Assembly: GCF_019957155.1 (NCBI RefSeq)
Contig: NZ_JAIPME010000002.1
Coordinates: 620,001 to 684,000, forward strand
Length of the DNA stretch: 64,000 bases
Reading direction: 5' to 3'
From: Anaerococcus murdochii
GTDB taxonomy: Bacteria > Bacillota > Clostridia > Tissierellales > Peptoniphilaceae
Below are positions 1-8,368 of the stretch, piece by piece. The notes beneath the pieces were generated by a model. The model was not told the DNA's origin. It saw only the letters and a program-made list of their open reading frames with translations, and did not search any database. Every line of letters starts with the position of its first letter. The first letter of the stretch is position 1. The position numbers and the translations under genes are program-made.

Positions 1-1129
1 TGTTTGCACCAACTACTACTCTCATGATTTCGTTAGTACCTTCGTAAATTTGTGTAATCTTAGCATCTCTGAAGAATCTTTCTACGTCAACACCCTTGAT
101 AAATCCAGAACCACCGTATAGTTGAACTGCTTCAGTTGTAATCTTCATTGCAAGATCTGATGCAACTTGTTTAGCCATAGCTGCTTCTGCAGAATATCTT
201 TCGTGATTTTCTTTAAGTTCTGCAGCAGAATAAATCATAAGTCTTGCACCGCGTAGATATGTTGCCATATCAGCAAGTTTGAATGTATTTCTTTGTAAGT
301 GAGCAATTGGCATACCAAATTGTTCACGTTCTTTTGCATAAGCAAGGGCGGATTCATATGCACCTTGGCCAATACCTAGGGCTTGAGATGCTATACCAAT
401 TCTACCACCGTCTAGGGTAGCCATAGCTATAGCGAAACCTTGGCCTTCTTTACCAAGTAAGTTTTCTTTTGGAACTTTTACATTATCAAAGTGTAGTTCA
501 GCTGTAGAAGATGATCTGATACCTAATTTGTCATAGTGATCAGAGAAGGTGAATCCTTCAAATTCTTTTTCTACGATAAATGCTGAAATACCGTGGGTAC
601 CAATACCTGGTGTTGTAACTGCAAATACTACATAAGTATCAGCCTTTGGAGCGTTTGTGATAAAGATTTTTTTACCATTAAGTATATAGTTATCGCCATC
701 AAGAACTGCTGTTGTTTCTGTACCACCAGCATCTGATCCAGCATTTTCTTCTGTTAGACCAAAAGCACCTATTTTTTCACCCTTAGCAAGTGGAACAAGG
801 TATTTTTGTTTTTGTTCTTCGGTACCGAAAGCAAATATTGGCCAGGAACCTAAAGATGTGTGTGCTGAACAAATTACACCTACACCGCCATCTACTCTTG
901 ATAATTCTTCAACTGTAATTGCATAAGAAATTACATCTAGACCTTGGCCACCGTATTCCTTTGGATATGGGATACCCATAAATCCTAATTGGCCCATTTC
1001 CTTAACTATATCATCAGGAAACTCGTTTTTTTGGTCGAGGTCGAAGGCGATTGGTTTTACCTTTTCTTCTGCGAAAGCTCTGACTTTTTTCCTAAGCTCT
1101 TCGTGTTGTTCTGTTGTCTTAAAAAGCAT
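1..1129 (-). CDS. bcd: Acyl-CoA dehydrogenase, butyryl-CoA dehydrogenase type (C-terminal end cut by window edge)
   Basis: FAD enzyme that interconverts short-chain acyl-CoA and enoyl-CoA; in fermenting clostridia the short-chain form reduces crotonyl-CoA to butyryl-CoA with electron-transfer flavoprotein. The reverse-strand frame is open from an ATG at 1129 to the left edge (376 codons; the family is about 380 aa, so only a few residues are missing). It begins MLFKTTEQHEELRKKVRAFA. Family signatures are visible: a GLTEENAGSDAGG segment, an ERFFRDAKITQIYEGTNEIMR-like end whose YEGT glutamate is the usual catalytic base, and a final MRVVVGAN. The start is fixed by AGGAGG at 1135-1140. The substrate chain length is inferred, and no etfAB is visible in the window. 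Confidence 0.93.
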   Translation of the reverse strand, partial: MLFKTTEQHEELRKKVRAFAEEKVKPIAFDLDQKNEFPDDIVKEMGQLGFMGIPYPKEYGGQGLDVISYAITVEELSRVDGGVGVICSAHTSLGSWPIFAFGTEEQKQKYLVPLAKGEKIGAFGLTEENAGSDAGGTETTAVLDGDNYILNGKKIFITNAPKADTYVVFAVTTPGIGTHGISAFIVEKEFEGFTFSDHYDKLGIRSSSTAELHFDNVKVPKENLLGKEGQGFAIAMATLDGGRIGIASQALGIGQGAYESALAYAKEREQFGMPIAHLQRNTFKLADMATYLRGARLMIYSAAELKENHERYSAEAAMAKQVASDLAMKITTEAVQLYGGSGFIKGVDVERFFRDAKITQIYEGTNEIMRVVVGAN

Positions 1130-1163
1130 ATAATCCTCCTTACATTATTATCCTTATAAAAGT

Positions 1164-1192
1164 ATTGTAGCCTTAAGAAAACGTTTTGTCAA
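1164..1192 (-). promoter_or_regulatory. Sigma-A-type promoter of the acyl-CoA dehydrogenase gene
   Basis: On the reverse strand TTGACA (1187-1192) and TACAAT (1164-1169) are separated by 17 bp, 35 bp upstream of the start codon. This is a near-consensus promoter in the right place. Confidence 0.8.
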
Positions 1193-1550
1193 GTATATTT
1201 TTTATTCCAAATATCTTATAAATTTGTTTGGCAAAACCCTCCTTTCTCCCAAAATAACTAAAAGTTAATTGTCAAAATTAATTATTTACTGGAAATTTAA
1301 GTAAAATCTGACATTTGTTTCAAATTTGAGGATGGTCTTTCAAAACATTTTCCCTACTTTAATATATATCCATTTTTGCCTTTTTTTAAACCAAAATAAG
1401 GAAATTTTCAATAAAAATCCACAAAAAAATTGACATTTTTTCCATGGTTTAAAACAAAAAAATAAAAACAAAATCACCTAGCTTATTTTTGTAAATTCCA
1501 TTCCCATCAAAGCTTAAAAAAGTTTTAAGTTTCATAAATGGCCTTTAGGG
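1193..1550. other. AT-rich gene-free stretch
   Basis: Intergenic space between two divergent genes. It is very A+T rich with homopolymer runs. No open frame with a ribosome site, no strong hairpin and no RNA gene was seen; it probably holds only upstream promoter DNA. Confidence 0.5.
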
Positions 1551-1556
1551 TATAAT
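1551..1556 (+). promoter_or_regulatory. -10 box (TATAAT) of lipoprotein gene
   Basis: A perfect TATAAT lies 19 bp before the lipoprotein ATG. No good -35 hexamer lies at 16-18 bp spacing, so the promoter call is moderate. Confidence 0.5.
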
Positions 1557-1574
1557 AGGAATAAGAGGTGTAAT

Positions 1575-2192
1575 ATGAAAAACAAACTATTAAAACCAAT
1601 ACTTTTATCGATTATGGCCATAAGCCTAATTGGCTGCGAATCAAATGATGTAGCAGATAAAAATTTAGGAGAAAATCAAGTAGTAGAAGCCCACGACGAG
1701 GATCAAAATTCTGACAATAAGCCTGCCGAAGATAAGGTTGATAAGTCAGAATCTGAAGATGATAAAGAAAATGAAAGCAAGGAAGATAGCAAAGTGGCAG
1801 ATAAAAAAGAAGACGAAAAAAACCTTCATGAAAAAGACGGAAAATACGTCACAACCATGATTGCTAAACTTAAGGGCGAAGCAGATGACTACATCACATC
1901 TACTGCCTACGATTATAAGTTTGAAGACGATAGGTTTGTAGTTTCAGGATCCTTTGATTATTTAGAAAATCCAGAAGACTACGAAAAGGTCGAAGAAATC
2001 AAAAATGAAGAAGACCACAAATTTGTAATCAACGACAAAACTGTATTTGAAGCTGTTGGTGGCATGGCCCCAGCTAAGGAATTCACCAAGGAAGACTTCC
2101 TCAAATATCTCGAAGAATGCAAGGATACAGGTCTTGCCCTAATAATTTTTGTAGAAAATGGAGTCGCAACAAGCGTTTCAATTTCTTCATAA
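1575..2192 (+). CDS. Small secreted lipoprotein with acidic linker, function unknown
   Basis: A 205-aa protein with a type II signal peptide: positive MKNK start, hydrophobic core, lipobox L-I-G-C with the acylated Cys near residue 21. It is followed by about 65 residues that are almost all Asp, Glu, Lys, Ser and Asn and should be disordered, like a cell-wall spanner. The last 110 residues (from about KYVTTMIAKLKGEADDYITS) look like one small folded domain. GAGGTG precedes the ATG. It stands alone between its own -10 box and a terminator. I do not recognise the C-terminal domain; the role is unknown beyond being surface-anchored. Confidence 0.75.
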   Translation: MKNKLLKPILLSIMAISLIGCESNDVADKNLGENQVVEAHDEDQNSDNKPAEDKVDKSESEDDKENESKEDSKVADKKEDEKNLHEKDGKYVTTMIAKLKGEADDYITSTAYDYKFEDDRFVVSGSFDYLENPEDYEKVEEIKNEEDHKFVINDKTVFEAVGGMAPAKEFTKEDFLKYLEECKDTGLALIIFVENGVATSVSISS

Positions 2193-2214
2193 AAAAATAA
2201 AAAGAAATTCAAAT

Positions 2215-2250
2215 CTCAGATGGCTAAAGCAAGCTGTCTGAGTTTTTTTT
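2215..2250 (+). terminator. Rho-independent terminator
   Basis: CTCAGA (2215-2220) pairs with TCTGAG (2237-2242), with an inner GCT/AGC helix, followed by a run of eight T. It ends the lipoprotein transcript. Confidence 0.8.
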
Positions 2251-2281
2251 ATTCTCATTCGAAAAATCTTATCATATTATC

Positions 2282-2310
2282 TTGATAAAGTAATAAAAGT
2301 ATGGTAGAAT
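2282..2310 (+). promoter_or_regulatory. Promoter of the 59-aa membrane protein
   Basis: TTGATA (2282-2287), a 17-bp spacer, then TAGAAT (2305-2310). It leaves a leader of about 70 nt ahead of the small ORF at 2387. Confidence 0.55.
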
Positions 2311-2386
2311 ATAAGTATCAATAAGTTAGCAAGGTAAACAGATAATAAACAGACTTAGAGTTTATGTTCAATAGAAAGGACTTTCC

Positions 2387-2566
2387 ATGTTTGACTATAA
2401 AGAAAACGATTTTAATTCATGCAAGATGATTTTTACCCAACTAGGAGCAGCCGTCGGTGCTTATTCTAGCTTAGTTTTAAAAGATAATATAATTTTAGTA
2501 TTCCTAGCTTGTCTAGGATTTGGGTATCTCGTTGGCCACATCCTCGATAAGAAAAAGATTTGCTAA
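2387..2566 (+). CDS. Small membrane protein, 59 aa, unknown
   Basis: ATG at 2387 follows AGAAAGGA (spacing 6). The 59-residue product has a charged N-terminus (MFDYKENDFNSCK), then two hydrophobic stretches (about residues 14-31 and 35-51) and a basic end (DKKKIC). It has its own promoter upstream and a terminator downstream, so it looks like a real single-gene unit. The first stretch contains a small-residue run (LGAAVGA). It resembles two-helix small membrane proteins in general, but I cannot assign a family. Confidence 0.6.
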   Translation: MFDYKENDFNSCKMIFTQLGAAVGAYSSLVLKDNIILVFLACLGFGYLVGHILDKKKIC

Positions 2567-2650
2567 AATTTAGGATAATGAGCAAGACCTTCCTCCCTTT
2601 TGGTCAAAATAAAATGCTTTATTAAATTTTTTTAACTAGACTTGCTCATT

Positions 2651-2682
2651 AAAAAAGGCCCCTCATGGGGCCCTGTTTTTTT
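2651..2682. terminator. Bidirectional terminator
   Basis: GGCCCC (2657-2662) and GGGGCC (2667-2672) form a tight hairpin with TCAT loop. It is flanked by AAAAAA on the left and TTTTTTT on the right, so it can end both the small ORF and the convergent kinase gene. A longer outer pairing, AATGAGCAAG near 2577 with CTTGCTCATT at 2641-2650, may also fold. Confidence 0.8.
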
Positions 2683-3541
2683 ATAAAATTTCTTGAGCAA
2701 GGATCAAAAGCCCTAGGGTGGCTGATCTTCCATCATATTTTGGTCTAACAATATAAGAATCTAAATCAGGTAGGTCTACATAGCAATTCATCAAGTCCTT
2801 AAATTTTTCTCTCACCTTTTCAATAAGGCCAGGAACTTGCATAACCCCGCCACCGAATACAATAACATCAGGGCTAAACATAAGGCTTGTGTTGTAGGCA
2901 GCCTGGGCAAGGTATCCTGCCTCTATATCCCAAAATTCATCATTTGGATCAAGATTTTGACCACTTTTGCCAAGTCTTTTTTCAATATTTGGACCAGATG
3001 CAAGGCCCTCAAGGCAGTCGCCGTGGCACATACATCCGCCCTCGTAAGTATCTCTTGGGTCTTTTTTTATAATCATGTGTCCCATTTCTGGGTGGCTAGC
3101 TCCACCTAGGAAATTATTATTTTGAACATAACCGCCACCCACACCTGTTCCAACAGTATAATAAGTAAGACTTGTCTTACCCTTTCCGCAACCAACCTTG
3201 TATTCTCCATAAGCTGAAGCATTCACATCTGTAGTCACATAAATTGGCACAGAAAAATCTTCCTCAAGACATTTTATAATATTAAAATCTTTCCATCCCT
3301 CTTTAGGAGTATTTAAAATCTTCCCATAATCATCCGAATCTGGATTCACCTCAATTGGGCCAAAAGAGCCTATAGCAATTGATTCAATTTCGTCCTTATA
3401 CTTTGCAAAAAAATTCTTTATGTCAGCAAAAGTCTCAACAGGCCCTCTGGTATCAATCCTGATTTCGTCTTTAACCTCTAAATTCCTATCACCAACAGCA
3501 CAAATCATCTTAGTCCCGCCAGCTTCTAATATACCGAACAT
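2681..3541 (-). CDS. scrK: ROK-family sugar kinase, fructokinase type
   Basis: Cytosolic ATP-dependent sugar kinase that most likely makes fructose-6-phosphate. It is 286 aa, the usual length for Bacillus YdhR/GmuE-type fructokinases. The N-terminal phosphate loop reads EAGGTK (6-11) and the second ATP motif GTGVGGG (131-137). The ROK zinc site is present as H-x-x-M-G-H near 150-155 with Cys 170, 172 and 176 in the order typical of fructokinases (YEGGCMCHGDCLEG). Asp in TTDVNASAYGEY (about 105) is the expected catalytic base. It is a single gene with AGGAGG just before the ATG. The substrate is inferred from similarity to known fructokinases. Confidence 0.85.
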   Translation of the reverse strand: MFGILEAGGTKMICAVGDRNLEVKDEIRIDTRGPVETFADIKNFFAKYKDEIESIAIGSFGPIEVNPDSDDYGKILNTPKEGWKDFNIIKCLEEDFSVPIYVTTDVNASAYGEYKVGCGKGKTSLTYYTVGTGVGGGYVQNNNFLGGASHPEMGHMIIKKDPRDTYEGGCMCHGDCLEGLASGPNIEKRLGKSGQNLDPNDEFWDIEAGYLAQAAYNTSLMFSPDVIVFGGGVMQVPGLIEKVREKFKDLMNCYVDLPDLDSYIVRPKYDGRSATLGLLILAQEIL

Positions 3542-3626
3542 AAACCCTCCTAGTAAAGATTTCTTTTTTATATTTTACCATAAATGTGTTCTATATTTAA
3601 ATACCATTGATAAACCTATTTGATTT

Positions 3627-4104
3627 TCAAAAATAAAACCAAACTGTTTTTTCTTTTTTCTTTTATTTTAAAGCCAATTTTTTCATGAAGGGTCAAGCTT
3701 TTTTTATTTGAAATTGCCACTTCTGACCTTATTTCAGATCCCTTTCACAAAAGACTTATAACTTCTCTCACTAATCTTTCACCGTAGCCAGATCTTCTAT
3801 ATTTAGGATTTGTTTCTAGGGCTTCTAAAAGGAAAAATTCCCCCTCATCGTAAATCCTTAGGGCCGATAGGTAGTCTTTTTCGTCTTTTAGGATTGCCAG
3901 ATAATTTTTGCCACTTTTTAAAAATTCATTTATAAGATAAGCCTTGTAGGCATCTCTTACTTTTTGATATAAAATATTTTTATCACTTTTTTCGTCAAAG
4001 TCCGAGCTGACCATAGATAAATTTTCCCAGTTGGATTCCTCATATAGGTCCATTAATTTTTCTAGGTCTATGCCTTCTATTTTGTTTGTAAAAACTACTT
4101 CCAT
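3627..4104 (-). pseudogene. GNAT N-acetyltransferase, broken by an in-frame TGA and a frameshift
   Basis: The frame from ATG 4104 encodes a GNAT domain up to the acetyl-CoA loop (NPKYRRSGYGERLVREVISLL), then hits TGA at 3745-3747. The same frame continues with an unmistakable GNAT tail (SEVAISNKKSLTLHEKIGFK). After a one-base shift in an A-rich run near 3650-3660 it ends with TVWFYF and a stop at 3627-3629, the common close of this family. The open part therefore lacks the last 40 or so residues, including a core strand. A longer GTG start at 4134 has no ribosome site, whereas ATG 4104 has AGGG upstream. TATAAT lies at 4140-4145. Two separate lesions argue for decay, not for recoding. Confidence 0.75.
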
Positions 4105-4228
4105 CGCCAATATTCCCTGCCTTGTATTATTCACTAGTAATTATATAGCATTTTCAAAATAGAACCTAGTTTTAATAAAATTTTATTTTTTATATATCTT
4201 TGATTTTTGACAGAAGTTTGAAAATCAA

Positions 4229-4256
4229 TTGCATATTGTTCGAAAATAAGTATAAT
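4229..4256 (+). promoter_or_regulatory. Promoter of the FMN-binding-type lipoprotein gene
   Basis: TTGCAT (4229-4234), a 16-bp spacer, and a perfect TATAAT (4251-4256), about 50 bp before the ATG. Confidence 0.6.
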
Positions 4257-4307
4257 TTTTTGGTAATGTTCACATAATACATAATATTTGAAGAAGAAAG
4301 GATATAT

Positions 4308-5495
4308 ATGAACAATAAATTTAAGTTAACAGCCCTTGCTCTAGCTTTATCACTAGGTTTTGCAGGCTGTGCACAAGAAGCAGGTAAGAAGGTAGACGAC
4401 GCTGCTAATGACGCTAAGGAAAAGGTAGAAGAAGTCGCAGACGACGCTAAGGACAAGGCAAAGGAAGTCAAAGATGACGCCAAAGACGCTGCAAAAGATG
4501 CAAAAGATGCGGTAGAGGATGCAGTAGACGAAGCTAAGGATAAAATGTCTGACGAAGAATTTGCCGCTGCCATAGAAGGCAAATTAGTTCTTAGAAGAAG
4601 CCTTAAGGCTCCACACGGCGAAGGCTCTTTCGCAAGAGTAGCTGTAGTTACAGATGGGGACAAAATTGTGGATGCATCAATCGACGAATTCCAATATTTT
4701 GACGCTGATTCTGATTTCGTAGGTCTTCCAAACCAAGACGAAGATACAGAATTCAAGTCTGGTAATGCAGAAGGTAAAATCCTTGGCTCAAAGATTATGA
4801 ATAACGATCAATATTCAGCTTTAATGAAAGAAAAAGCAGGATCAACAGTTTCTATCGCTGATAACTACAAAGCAATCCAAAATTTTGCCAAAGGCAAAAC
4901 TATAGATGAACTTAAAGAAGTTGTAGCTGGTGCAGAAGATGGCAAGGCTATTGACGGTGTTACAGGTGCAACCCTTGTAGATACAAAGGGCTACCTAGAA
5001 GCTATCATCGAAACTGCTGAAAGTCGTGACAACGCAACAATCTTTGAAGCGACAAATGCTGATGATATCAAGGTTCAACAACTATTTGGTACAGCTGGCA
5101 ACAAGAATGCTATAACAGATACATTTGTAGTCCTTGAAGGCGACAAAATCATCGCTGCAAACATTGATGAATACCAATATATAGAAGGAAAAGGCGTTCC
5201 AAACTCTGATAAGAAATTTGGCGAAAACTTTGCTGACAAGGAAAAAGTCCTAGCATCAAAACTAGAAAATAACGATGATTATTCAGGTAAAATGAAAGAA
5301 ATTGCCAAAGCAACAAAGACTCTTAAGGAAAGCTTAAACGCAATCGAAGAATTCGTAGTTGGTAAAACTCCTGAAGAAATCAAAGAAGTAATCGATGGCA
5401 GCGAACCTGGTAAACCAGTAGATGCTATCTCAGGTGCAACACTTACAAGCACAGTTGGCTACCTAGAAGAAATCTACAAAGCAGCTACAAAATAA
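4308..5495 (+). CDS. Lipoprotein with two FMN-binding-like domains (PplA-like)
   Basis: Extracellular lipoprotein of 395 aa. Order: signal peptide with lipobox G-F-A-G-C (Cys 21); an Ala/Asp/Lys-rich coil of repeated DDAKD/KEKVE units (about 28-80); then two similar domains (about 85-235 and 245-395). Each domain has a strand pair around V-V-x-D-G-D-K-I and ends in D-x-x-[ST]-G-A-T (DGVTGATLVD; DAISGATLTS), the motif whose last Thr carries covalent FMN in FMN_bind proteins such as Listeria PplA. The domains also share IDEFQY/IDEYQY and GLPN/GVPN patterns, so they arose by duplication. Inferred role: extracellular electron carrier. The family is recognised by motif only, and no apbE-type transferase is in the window. 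Confidence 0.65.
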   Translation: MNNKFKLTALALALSLGFAGCAQEAGKKVDDAANDAKEKVEEVADDAKDKAKEVKDDAKDAAKDAKDAVEDAVDEAKDKMSDEEFAAAIEGKLVLRRSLKAPHGEGSFARVAVVTDGDKIVDASIDEFQYFDADSDFVGLPNQDEDTEFKSGNAEGKILGSKIMNNDQYSALMKEKAGSTVSIADNYKAIQNFAKGKTIDELKEVVAGAEDGKAIDGVTGATLVDTKGYLEAIIETAESRDNATIFEATNADDIKVQQLFGTAGNKNAITDTFVVLEGDKIIAANIDEYQYIEGKGVPNSDKKFGENFADKEKVLASKLENNDDYSGKMKEIAKATKTLKESLNAIEEFVVGKTPEEIKEVIDGSEPGKPVDAISGATLTSTVGYLEEIYKAATK

Positions 5496-5512
5496 AATAA
5501 TAGCACGCCAGA

Positions 5513-5539
5513 GAACCGAGACTCCTCGGTTCTTTTTTT
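5513..5539 (+). terminator. Rho-independent terminator
   Basis: GAACCGAG (5513-5520), loop ACTC, CTCGGTTC (5525-5532), then seven T. Confidence 0.9.
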
Positions 5540-5545
5540 GCAGCA

Positions 5546-5585
5546 AAAAAGACCTCGCTTTTTTTATCAAAAGCTGAGGTCTTTT
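5546..5585 (-). terminator. Terminator for the MATE transcript
   Basis: AAAAGACCTC near 5547-5556 pairs with GAGGTCTTTT at 5576-5585. Read on the reverse strand it ends in a T run. It lies about 170 bp past the MATE stop codon. Confidence 0.6.
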
Positions 5586-5752
5586 GGAATTTTTATTCTT
5601 TTAAATCGAATTTAGCATTTTCATTCAAAGGCCAATTTCAATTTGCTTTTCATTCTAATTTTCAAAGGTCTATCAAAAATATTTTTAAAAACTCAATTCT
5701 TTTCCATAAAATTTGAAATTTTCACCGAAATATTCCCAAAATATAAGGAAAT

Positions 5753-7126
5753 TTATAGATTATCTGGCAAAACGTCAATCTTGTTTTTGATGTCTCTTCT
5801 AATAAAAATTACACAAACAATCCCATTTACGAGCTCTGAAACCACAAAGGCCCACCAAGAAAATGTTAGGTTGCCAGTTTTGGTAAAGAGATAAAAAACT
5901 GGAAGAAGGATTATTACCTGCCTTAAAAAGGACTGGAAGATTGGGAACTTCCAATTGCCAAGGGCCTGAAAAATCCCACCAACACCTACAACTGAAGGAA
6001 TAGAAACGATTAGAGAAAGTGATACTATCCTAATCATAGGCACTCCTATGGCCCTCATCTCGTCTGTGGCTGCAAAAAGGTCAAAAATTTGTCCTGTGAA
6101 AATCCACATCAATAGGGCAGCAAGACCAACAATGGCAAAAGACGCCTTCATAGCAAGGCTGATTGCTTCCTTGATTCTGGCCTTTTTCCTCGCCCCAAAG
6201 TTATAGGAAACTATAGCCAAAAGGGCATTTGAAATCCCAAACATTGGCATAAAGGCAAAGGACTGGAGCTTATACATAATTCCGTAAGCAGCTACAGCTG
6301 AAGAGCCGAAGGTATAAAGGATGGCGTTCATGAAAAATAGGACAATAGATCCGATTCCCGACATGATAATCGAAGGAAGTCCTATGGAGAAAATCATATT
6401 TAGGTTTTCAAAATGAAATTTAAAGCCCTTAAATTCAAAGTTTACATCCTTGTTTTTCTTGGTGTGGAAAATCACTCCAACCAAGGCCCCGCTTATTTGG
6501 CCGATGACAGTTGCAAGGGCCGCTCCCCTTACACCAAGCATTGGAAAACCAAAAAGCCCAAAGATCATAATTGGATCTAGGATTATATTGATAATGGCTC
6601 CTGTGCCTTGAGTTATCATAGTATAGACGGTGTTACCTGTAGATTGGAGGGTTTTTTCGAAAAATATTTGGAAAAATACTCCCCCGCAAAATAACAAAAT
6701 TACAAAGAGATAGTCTTTGGTATATTGGATAATCTCTGGGTCTGTGGACTGGGTTTTTGCATAAAAATCTGAAAAGAATATGCCAAATAAAACAAAGGCC
6801 AACATAGAAATTGTGGCCAGAATAAGCCCGTGGGTCGCAATTGATGCCACTCTTTTTTTATCATCCATACCCAAATATCTTGATAAAAGGGCTGTTGTTC
6901 CGATACCTGTGCCGACTGCAAAGGCAATCATAATATTTTGGACAGGAAAGCAAAGGGAAACAGCTGTGAGGGCCTTTTCTGAAAGTCTTGCTACGAAAAT
7001 CGAGTCAACCAAATTATAGACTGATTGGACCAAGAAGGAAATAATTATCGGTAGGCTCATTTTTATCAAAAGGGAAGGAATTGGCTCTGTTCCCATCCTA
7101 TTTTTATTTTCTAAAGATTCTGTCAT
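5753..7126 (-). CDS. MATE-family multidrug/metabolite efflux protein
   Basis: Integral membrane exporter driven by Na+ or H+. It has 457 aa and about 12 hydrophobic helices in two homologous halves, normal for the family. The start MTESLENKNRMGTEPIPSLLIKMSLPIIISFLVQSVYNLVDSIFVARL is a classic MATE opening. The halves are recognisable by ALSRYLG (about 80) and SYNFGARKKARIKEAI (about 310). The start is fixed by AAAGGAG. It follows the ATP-grasp gene after 63 bp that contain a hairpin, so it may be partly separate from the thrS transcript. The substrate cannot be read from sequence. Confidence 0.92.
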   Translation of the reverse strand: MTESLENKNRMGTEPIPSLLIKMSLPIIISFLVQSVYNLVDSIFVARLSEKALTAVSLCFPVQNIMIAFAVGTGIGTTALLSRYLGMDDKKRVASIATHGLILATISMLAFVLFGIFFSDFYAKTQSTDPEIIQYTKDYLFVILLFCGGVFFQIFFEKTLQSTGNTVYTMITQGTGAIINIILDPIMIFGLFGFPMLGVRGAALATVIGQISGALVGVIFHTKKNKDVNFEFKGFKFHFENLNMIFSIGLPSIIMSGIGSIVLFFMNAILYTFGSSAVAAYGIMYKLQSFAFMPMFGISNALLAIVSYNFGARKKARIKEAISLAMKASFAIVGLAALLMWIFTGQIFDLFAATDEMRAIGVPMIRIVSLSLIVSIPSVVGVGGIFQALGNWKFPIFQSFLRQVIILLPVFYLFTKTGNLTFSWWAFVVSELVNGIVCVIFIRRDIKNKIDVLPDNL

Positions 7127-7156
7127 ATAAACTCCTTTCTCTTGTGAACAATATAA

Positions 7157-7186
7157 AGAGATAGGGGCTATATGCCGCCTATCTCT
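7157..7186 (-). terminator. Hairpin between ATP-grasp and MATE genes
   Basis: AGAGATAGG (7157-7165) and CCTATCTCT (7178-7186) form a 9-bp stem with an inner GGC/GCC helix. The following T tract is weak, so it may be a partial terminator or an RNA-processing/stability hairpin. Confidence 0.5.
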
Positions 7187-7189
7187 GGT

Positions 7190-8365
7190 TTAATCGTATA
7201 GGTCTTTTTCTTGACGTTTGAGAGCATCTTTCACCCTCAAATTTCTCATAATTCCGTCGTCCACACTATTAATTATATGGATGGCTGAATTTTCATTTCT
7301 CTTTTTATCGTCAAATTCTTCTAAAAGACTTGGGTCAACGTGGTCTCTTGCCACGTTTTTATTAATAGCTGTAAGCATAAAAGGCCTTTTGGTCCTCTCG
7401 CTTACAGATTTTCCTAAAATCATATCTTCTGTGGCAATTTTTATCAAATTCACACCGGCAAGGGTTGAATAATAAAAAGTCCTGCCCTGTCTGATATTCA
7501 TCTCTAGCGTATAGACCTTACCACTTTTGGCATCTTTTTTAAAGTCAAAATTGAAAAGTCCCTGGTAATCTAGGCTAGCAACAATTTTTTCTGCTATAGC
7601 ATACATTTCCTTATCATCATGGTCGACTTGGACTAGGTGGTTACCGACCCACATTGGCCTCATGTCAGATAAAAGGTTTCTGGCAAGAACCATTGAAACC
7701 TTACCATCTTTTGACCTATATCCATTTAGGGAATATTCTGTGCCTTGGCCACCGTAGATAAATTCTTGAACTATGACATGACCTTGGTAGTCGCTATCGT
7801 AGATATTTTCCAAAATTCTTATAGCTTCGGCCTTATCTTTTACATGGTAGCCTTTTTGCTTGATTTTTATATCGCTTCCTATGAAATCATCATATTCATC
7901 AGCTTTTAGGAATAATTCTCCATCTAAATTTAGGTCTTTGAAATTTTCCCTGTCAGCAAGAAATGTTCTTGGATATGATAGGCCTATTTCTTCTAAAATC
8001 TTGTAAAATTCAGATTTCATAAGGAGTTTTTCCGCCATATCTTTCTCTGGATAAGGAATGTGAAAAGAAAAATCAAAGTCCTTGGCATTTCTCACCAAAA
8101 GGTCTACATAGGATTCTGTTGGGGCAAAGAAGATAAAATCTTCTTCTGGCCTTGATTTTGCAATCTTATTTAAGGTTTGAACAAAAACTCCATCATCAGA
8201 TGAGAAATTTTTCTCGGTGTAAATATCAGCTATTTTAGACTTATAAAAGGGAACTAGGACAGCTGACCCAGCTACAATCGGCTTTTTGTCAAAGGCCTCG
8301 TTAAAAGACCTTGCCACCGAATATGAGTTGTGGTCAGTGCCTAGGATTATCGCATTAAAAGTCAT
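7190..8365 (-). CDS. ATP-grasp carboxylate-amine ligase (D-aspartate-ligase-like)
   Basis: Cytosolic enzyme of 391 aa that should join a carboxylate to an amine through an acyl phosphate. An N-terminal pre-ATP-grasp region starts MTFNAIILGTDHNSYSVARS. The ATP-grasp core holds VIVQEFIYGGQGTEYSLNGY (about 205-225) and the metal-binding FNFDFKKD...YTLEMNIRQGRT (about 285-310), where the E and N are expected Mg ligands. The closest described group I can think of is the D-aspartate ligases that build peptidoglycan side chains; this is inference. It starts 3 bp after the thrS stop, so it is coupled to thrS and lies under the same T-box. Confidence 0.65.
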   Translation of the reverse strand: MTFNAIILGTDHNSYSVARSFNEAFDKKPIVAGSAVLVPFYKSKIADIYTEKNFSSDDGVFVQTLNKIAKSRPEEDFIFFAPTESYVDLLVRNAKDFDFSFHIPYPEKDMAEKLLMKSEFYKILEEIGLSYPRTFLADRENFKDLNLDGELFLKADEYDDFIGSDIKIKQKGYHVKDKAEAIRILENIYDSDYQGHVIVQEFIYGGQGTEYSLNGYRSKDGKVSMVLARNLLSDMRPMWVGNHLVQVDHDDKEMYAIAEKIVASLDYQGLFNFDFKKDAKSGKVYTLEMNIRQGRTFYYSTLAGVNLIKIATEDMILGKSVSERTKRPFMLTAINKNVARDHVDPSLLEEFDDKKRNENSAIHIINSVDDGIMRNLRVKDALKRQEKDLYD

Positions 8366-8368
8366 AGC

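Noticed and set aside
3745..3747. Selenocysteine or stop read-through at the TGA of the acetyltransferase gene
   Set aside because: No SECIS-like hairpin directly after the TGA was seen, GNAT enzymes have no known Sec position there, and a second lesion (frameshift) follows, so decay is simpler.
4190..4756. 188-codon reverse-strand frame opposite the FMN-binding-type lipoprotein
   Set aside because: Ser/Ala-rich mirror of the Ala/Asp/Lys repeat codons; no ribosome site; the lipoprotein on the plus strand has signal peptide and family motifs.
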